Shown here in pieces: positions 33,108 to 36,028 of a DNA stretch of 36,028 nt (its first letter is position 1; every line of letters starts with the position of its first letter). The notes under the pieces are model-generated. The model was not told where the DNA came from. It searched no databases and worked only from the letters and a program-made list of their open reading frames with translations. The DNA is from Chitinophagales bacterium (GTDB lineage Bacteria; Bacteroidota; Bacteroidia; Chitinophagales; UBA2359), in assembly GCA_020629205.1 (NCBI GenBank), contig JAHDDV010000002.1, positions 19,026 to 55,053 of the forward strand. Direction: 5' to 3'. The position numbers and the translations under genes were made by a program.

Positions 33108-35537
33108 ATGACAAATCAGCATACGCGAAAGAGGAAAGCATTACAACTCTACCCAAAGGATATCTTCACAAAGCTGGAGTTTGATGAACTGCTCAATATA
33201 CTTCAATCCAAGTGCCTGTCTCCACTGGGCAAAGAAAAGGTAGCTGCTATTCCTATGTCTACTGACGTAAAGACCATTCGAAGAGAGCTGTTGAGGGTCA
33301 GAGAATTCAAGGCAATGTTGACTGGAGAGCTCTCAGACTTTCCTGAGAGCAATTATCTCGATCTACGTGAGGAGCTCAAACTGATGGAAGTACAGGGATA
33401 TGCTCTTGATGCTGAGCAGATTTTCCGAATTTACAAAGTGTTGAAGACTGTGCACAAAATGTTCCTGTTCTTTCACAAAGAGGACGGAGCGAGAATGGAG
33501 CAGTTTCCCCAACTATTCGAGCTACTTAAGGGCCTGTCTTTCGAATCTGTCTTGATTAACGAGATCAAGACTATTATGGATGATGATGGAAAGATCAGAC
33601 CAGATGCCTCTCCGGAGCTGATGCGGATCCGAAAATTCATGCAACAACGATATCGCGACCTCGATGCCCGCTTCCGCAGCACCTTGAATGAATATAGAAA
33701 GCTTGGTTATCTATCTGATGAAGGGGAGAGCGTTAGACACGGAAGGCGTGTTCTTGCTGTGAAGAGTGAGCACAAGCGCAAAATCAAAGGAATTATTCAC
33801 GATGAATCAAGTACTGGACGAACCGCCTTTTTGGAACCTGAAGATGTGCTGGCCATCAACAATGATATATTTGAGTCGCAACAGCAAGAAAAGCGAGAGA
33901 TTTATCGCATCCTCAAAGAACTTTCAGCCAGAATTCGCCCCTTCTTGCCCAAGCTTCGCAATTACCAGCTTCTATTAGGACGATTTGACTACATCCGCGC
34001 CAAAGCTTTGCTGGCAATAGACCTGAACGCAGTAATGCCTGAAGTTTCAAGTGAGCGAAAAATTGTGCTACAAGAAGCGAGACACCCTCTCTTATGGCTA
34101 CTAAACAAGAAAGCTAAAAAGACCACCGTTCCTCTCTCGGTGGATATCAACATAGTAAACCGTATCCTCGTGATCAGCGGTCCGAATGCAGGAGGTAAGT
34201 CTGTTGCCATGAAAACGATCGGATTGCTCCAGTTGATGCTTCAAGCTGGTATGCTGGTCCCTTGCCAACAAAGCAGTCAGGTAGGAATCTTTCAGAAGGT
34301 ATTCGTCGATATGGGAGACGAACAATCTTTGGAAAATGACCTGAGCACCTACAGTTCCCGCCTCAAGAACATGAAGCATTTCACTGAAAATGCCAATGCA
34401 GGCACTTTGATTCTGATCGATGAGTTTGGCTCAGGGACCGATCCTGCATTTGGTGGTGCCATGGCTGAGGCCGTACTAGATAATCTTAACCGACGCTTTT
34501 GCTACGGAGTGATTACGACCCACTACAGCAATCTCAAAATCTATGCTACCAATGCCAAGGGCATCTTTAATGGAGCCATGTCCTTCGATCACAGCAATCT
34601 TTCACCTCAGTATCGTCTTGAAGTAGGAAAGCCCGGAAGTTCATATGCCTTCGAGCTTGCCACTAAGAGCCAGCTAGACTCTAAGGTGATCGAAGATGCG
34701 AAACTAAAGGTGGGGGATGATTACAGAGAGTTTGATGAGTTACTTTCCACTTTGCAAACCGAAAAGCAGCAGATATTGCAAAGAGAAGCAGAGATTGCCT
34801 CCAAAGAAAGAAAGCTGGACAAGTTGCTGGAAGAATATAATGCCAAAACAAAGAAGTTTGAGAGAAAGCGAAAGACAATGCTGCTAGAAGCAGAGCAGCA
34901 GGCCCTGCAAGCGGTGACGCAGGTCAACAAACGATTCGAGACATTGGTAAGAGAGTGGAATGAGCAGAAGGGTTCAAAGCAGCAGATCAAAAGGGTAAAG
35001 GAGGCGGTACAGCAAGACAAGAAGCGACTCCAGGATTCAATTGAAAAACATAAAGAGGAACTATTCTACAGAGAATCCTCGAAGGAGTTGCAAGTAGGAA
35101 GTTATGTAACCTTACGCAATGGTAGAGAACCCGGGAAGGTCCTTGAACTTCGCAAAAACAAGGCAATTGTAGAGTTTGGCCAGATGAAGACCAATGTACC
35201 TACTAAAGAATTAACGGTGGTCGAAGTGGTAAAGAAGCAGCAACGCGCCAAGCCAGCCAGCAGCACCTATTCTCACATTGCCCAGATCGGCAGCTTTACC
35301 AATAGCATAGATGTCCGAGGTAAGCGGAGGGAAGAGGCCATGAAAGAATTGGAGGGCTTCATTGATAAAGCGCTGATTGTGAATGCCAATCAGGTAAAGG
35401 TCATCCATGGGATTGGGGACGGAATTCTTGGCAGAGCCCTTCGAGACATCCTAAAAGGTATACCTCAAGTACATTCTGTACGTTTTGAAGAGCCAGAGTA
35501 TGGAGGAAATGGAATTAGCATTGTAGATTTCAAGTGA
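33108..35537 (+). CDS. mutS2: Endonuclease MutS2
   Basis: MutS2 is a MutS paralogue that acts on recombination intermediates and, in some bacteria, rescues collided ribosomes; it is not part of mismatch repair. The 809-residue protein has the MutS core and lever domains, the ABC-type ATPase with Walker A (SGPNAGGKSVAMKTIG, near residue 358) and Walker B (TLILIDEFGSGTDPAFGGAMAEAVL), a long coiled-coil region (about 515-640, rich in Lys, Glu and Gln), a KOW-like segment, and a C-terminal Smr nuclease domain (NSIDVRGKRREEAMKELEGFID...VIHGIGDGILGRALRDIL). The mismatch-recognition domain of MutS is absent, as expected. The ORF starts at 33075, inside the promoter; ATG 33108 is preferred. Confidence 0.95.
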   Translation: MTNQHTRKRKALQLYPKDIFTKLEFDELLNILQSKCLSPLGKEKVAAIPMSTDVKTIRRELLRVREFKAMLTGELSDFPESNYLDLREELKLMEVQGYALDAEQIFRIYKVLKTVHKMFLFFHKEDGARMEQFPQLFELLKGLSFESVLINEIKTIMDDDGKIRPDASPELMRIRKFMQQRYRDLDARFRSTLNEYRKLGYLSDEGESVRHGRRVLAVKSEHKRKIKGIIHDESSTGRTAFLEPEDVLAINNDIFESQQQEKREIYRILKELSARIRPFLPKLRNYQLLLGRFDYIRAKALLAIDLNAVMPEVSSERKIVLQEARHPLLWLLNKKAKKTTVPLSVDINIVNRILVISGPNAGGKSVAMKTIGLLQLMLQAGMLVPCQQSSQVGIFQKVFVDMGDEQSLENDLSTYSSRLKNMKHFTENANAGTLILIDEFGSGTDPAFGGAMAEAVLDNLNRRFCYGVITTHYSNLKIYATNAKGIFNGAMSFDHSNLSPQYRLEVGKPGSSYAFELATKSQLDSKVIEDAKLKVGDDYREFDELLSTLQTEKQQILQREAEIASKERKLDKLLEEYNAKTKKFERKRKTMLLEAEQQALQAVTQVNKRFETLVREWNEQKGSKQQIKRVKEAVQQDKKRLQDSIEKHKEELFYRESSKELQVGSYVTLRNGREPGKVLELRKNKAIVEFGQMKTNVPTKELTVVEVVKKQQRAKPASSTYSHIAQIGSFTNSIDVRGKRREEAMKELEGFIDKALIVNANQVKVIHGIGDGILGRALRDILKGIPQVHSVRFEEPEYGGNGISIVDFK

Positions 35538-35574
35538 TCCGTGCTATCTTCGCTCCTCATATAAAACTATAGCT

Positions 35575-36028
35575 GTGATTGGTGTCCTCGATATATTACT
35601 AACTAGTGAACAACTGGCTGCCCGAGTGAAAGAACTCGGTCAAGAAATTTCTGATCATTACGATGGCCAATCGATTATCGTGATTTGTGTGCTCAAAGGA
35701 AGCTTTGTCTTTGCTGCAGACCTTGTCAGGGAAATTAATGCTCCTTTACAAATTGAATTTGTGAGATTATCCAGCTACGGTGATTCGACTGTATCGAACG
35801 GAAAGGTAAACATGCTGTTGGACCTGGAAGAAGACCTGACTGACAAACACGTCTTGATTGTGGAAGACATCGTTGATACGGGCATCACTCTCTTTTTTTT
35901 AAAAGACCACATCGAAAAAAAGTCTCCCGCTTCGGTGCAAATTTGTTCATTGTTGCACAAACCTGCCCGACAAAAGGTAGAGGTTCCAATCAACTTTCTT
36001 GGATTCACAATCGAAGACAAGTTTGTAG
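35575..36028 (+). CDS. hpt: Hypoxanthine phosphoribosyltransferase, cut by the right edge
   Basis: A frame starting at GTG 35575 runs to the end of the window with no stop, so the ORF track omits it. About 151 residues are visible (VIGVLDILLTSEQLAARVKELGQEIS...). They include IIVICVLKGSFVFAADLVREI, FVRLSSYGDS and the PRPP-binding motif VLIVEDIVDTGITL, all diagnostic of purine phosphoribosyltransferases of the HPRT type, which make IMP or GMP from the free base and PRPP. The visible end, LGFTIEDKFV, is the conserved segment just before the usual VGYGLDY C-terminus, so only about 20-30 residues are missing. It lies 37 bases after mutS2 and may be co-transcribed with it. Confidence 0.93.
   Translation, partial: MIGVLDILLTSEQLAARVKELGQEISDHYDGQSIIVICVLKGSFVFAADLVREINAPLQIEFVRLSSYGDSTVSNGKVNMLLDLEEDLTDKHVLIVEDIVDTGITLFFLKDHIEKKSPASVQICSLLHKPARQKVEVPINFLGFTIEDKFV

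Noticed and set aside
1-36028. CRISPR arrays and tRNA or rRNA genes
   Set aside because: No regularly spaced identical repeats and no tRNA-like cloverleaf or rRNA sequence were recognised by eye. The short tandem repeats at 15.8 kb are far too short for CRISPR.

Overview
The window looks like chromosomal DNA of a marine or environmental Bacteroidota, probably of the Saprospiria/Cytophagia type. That placement is inferred from: several secreted proteins with a C-terminal type IX secretion (T9SS) sorting domain; choice-of-anchor L, SprB-like and Omp28-like domains; promoters of the Bacteroidota form (TAnnTTTG at -7); near absence of Shine-Dalgarno sequences; and the DUF2520 / KdsC / UbiA / Maf gene neighbourhood. 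Most genes are ordinary housekeeping genes. Two are cut by the window edges and are therefore missing from the ORF track: a secreted Cys-rich protein on the left (773..1, minus) and hypoxanthine phosphoribosyltransferase on the right (35575..end, plus).

Layout. 1-6.9 kb: partial secreted protein, rpsA and cmk (minus), a Ste24-like M48 protease and a DtxR/MntR-type regulator (plus), then a convergent bacilliredoxin. 7-11.7 kb: ahcY, then a minus-strand run of an IMPACT-family protein, a secreted HExxH metalloprotease with T9SS tail and a hotdog-fold DUF4442 protein. 12-15.8 kb: a 1221-residue modular surface/secreted protein. 15.8-16.5 kb: non-coding DNA with structured repeats. 16.5-19.5 kb: EamA transporter, ribD and an agmatinase-family hydrolase (minus). 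19.7-22.6 kb: ccmE-ccmF. 22.6-26.1 kb: DUF2520 protein, fdx, iscX, kdsC, UbiA prenyltransferase and maf, closely packed. 26.1-27.3 kb: rpsT and radC. 27.3-33 kb: non-coding structured DNA, then two paralogous Omp28-like CPPC proteins flanking a small T9SS cargo protein. 33-36 kb: mutS2 and hpt.

The most unusual content is in the intergenic DNA. (1) A MITE-like element of about 150 bp with ~50-bp inverted arms, ending in TAGTGCC...GGCACTA, occurs between rpsA and cmk and again between the regulator and the bacilliredoxin. In all three places where it touches a gene, its terminal TAG is exactly the in-frame stop codon. (2) A separate hairpin element with a constant apical core (GTCTCTCC...CGAGCC) on stems of different sequence but kept complementarity occurs three times, twice as an inverted pair near 16 kb and once near 27.4 kb. 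Neither is explained by any protein gene in the window. Other points of note are a CcmE with Cys in place of the haem-binding His, and an fdx-iscX pair set inside an unrelated operon.
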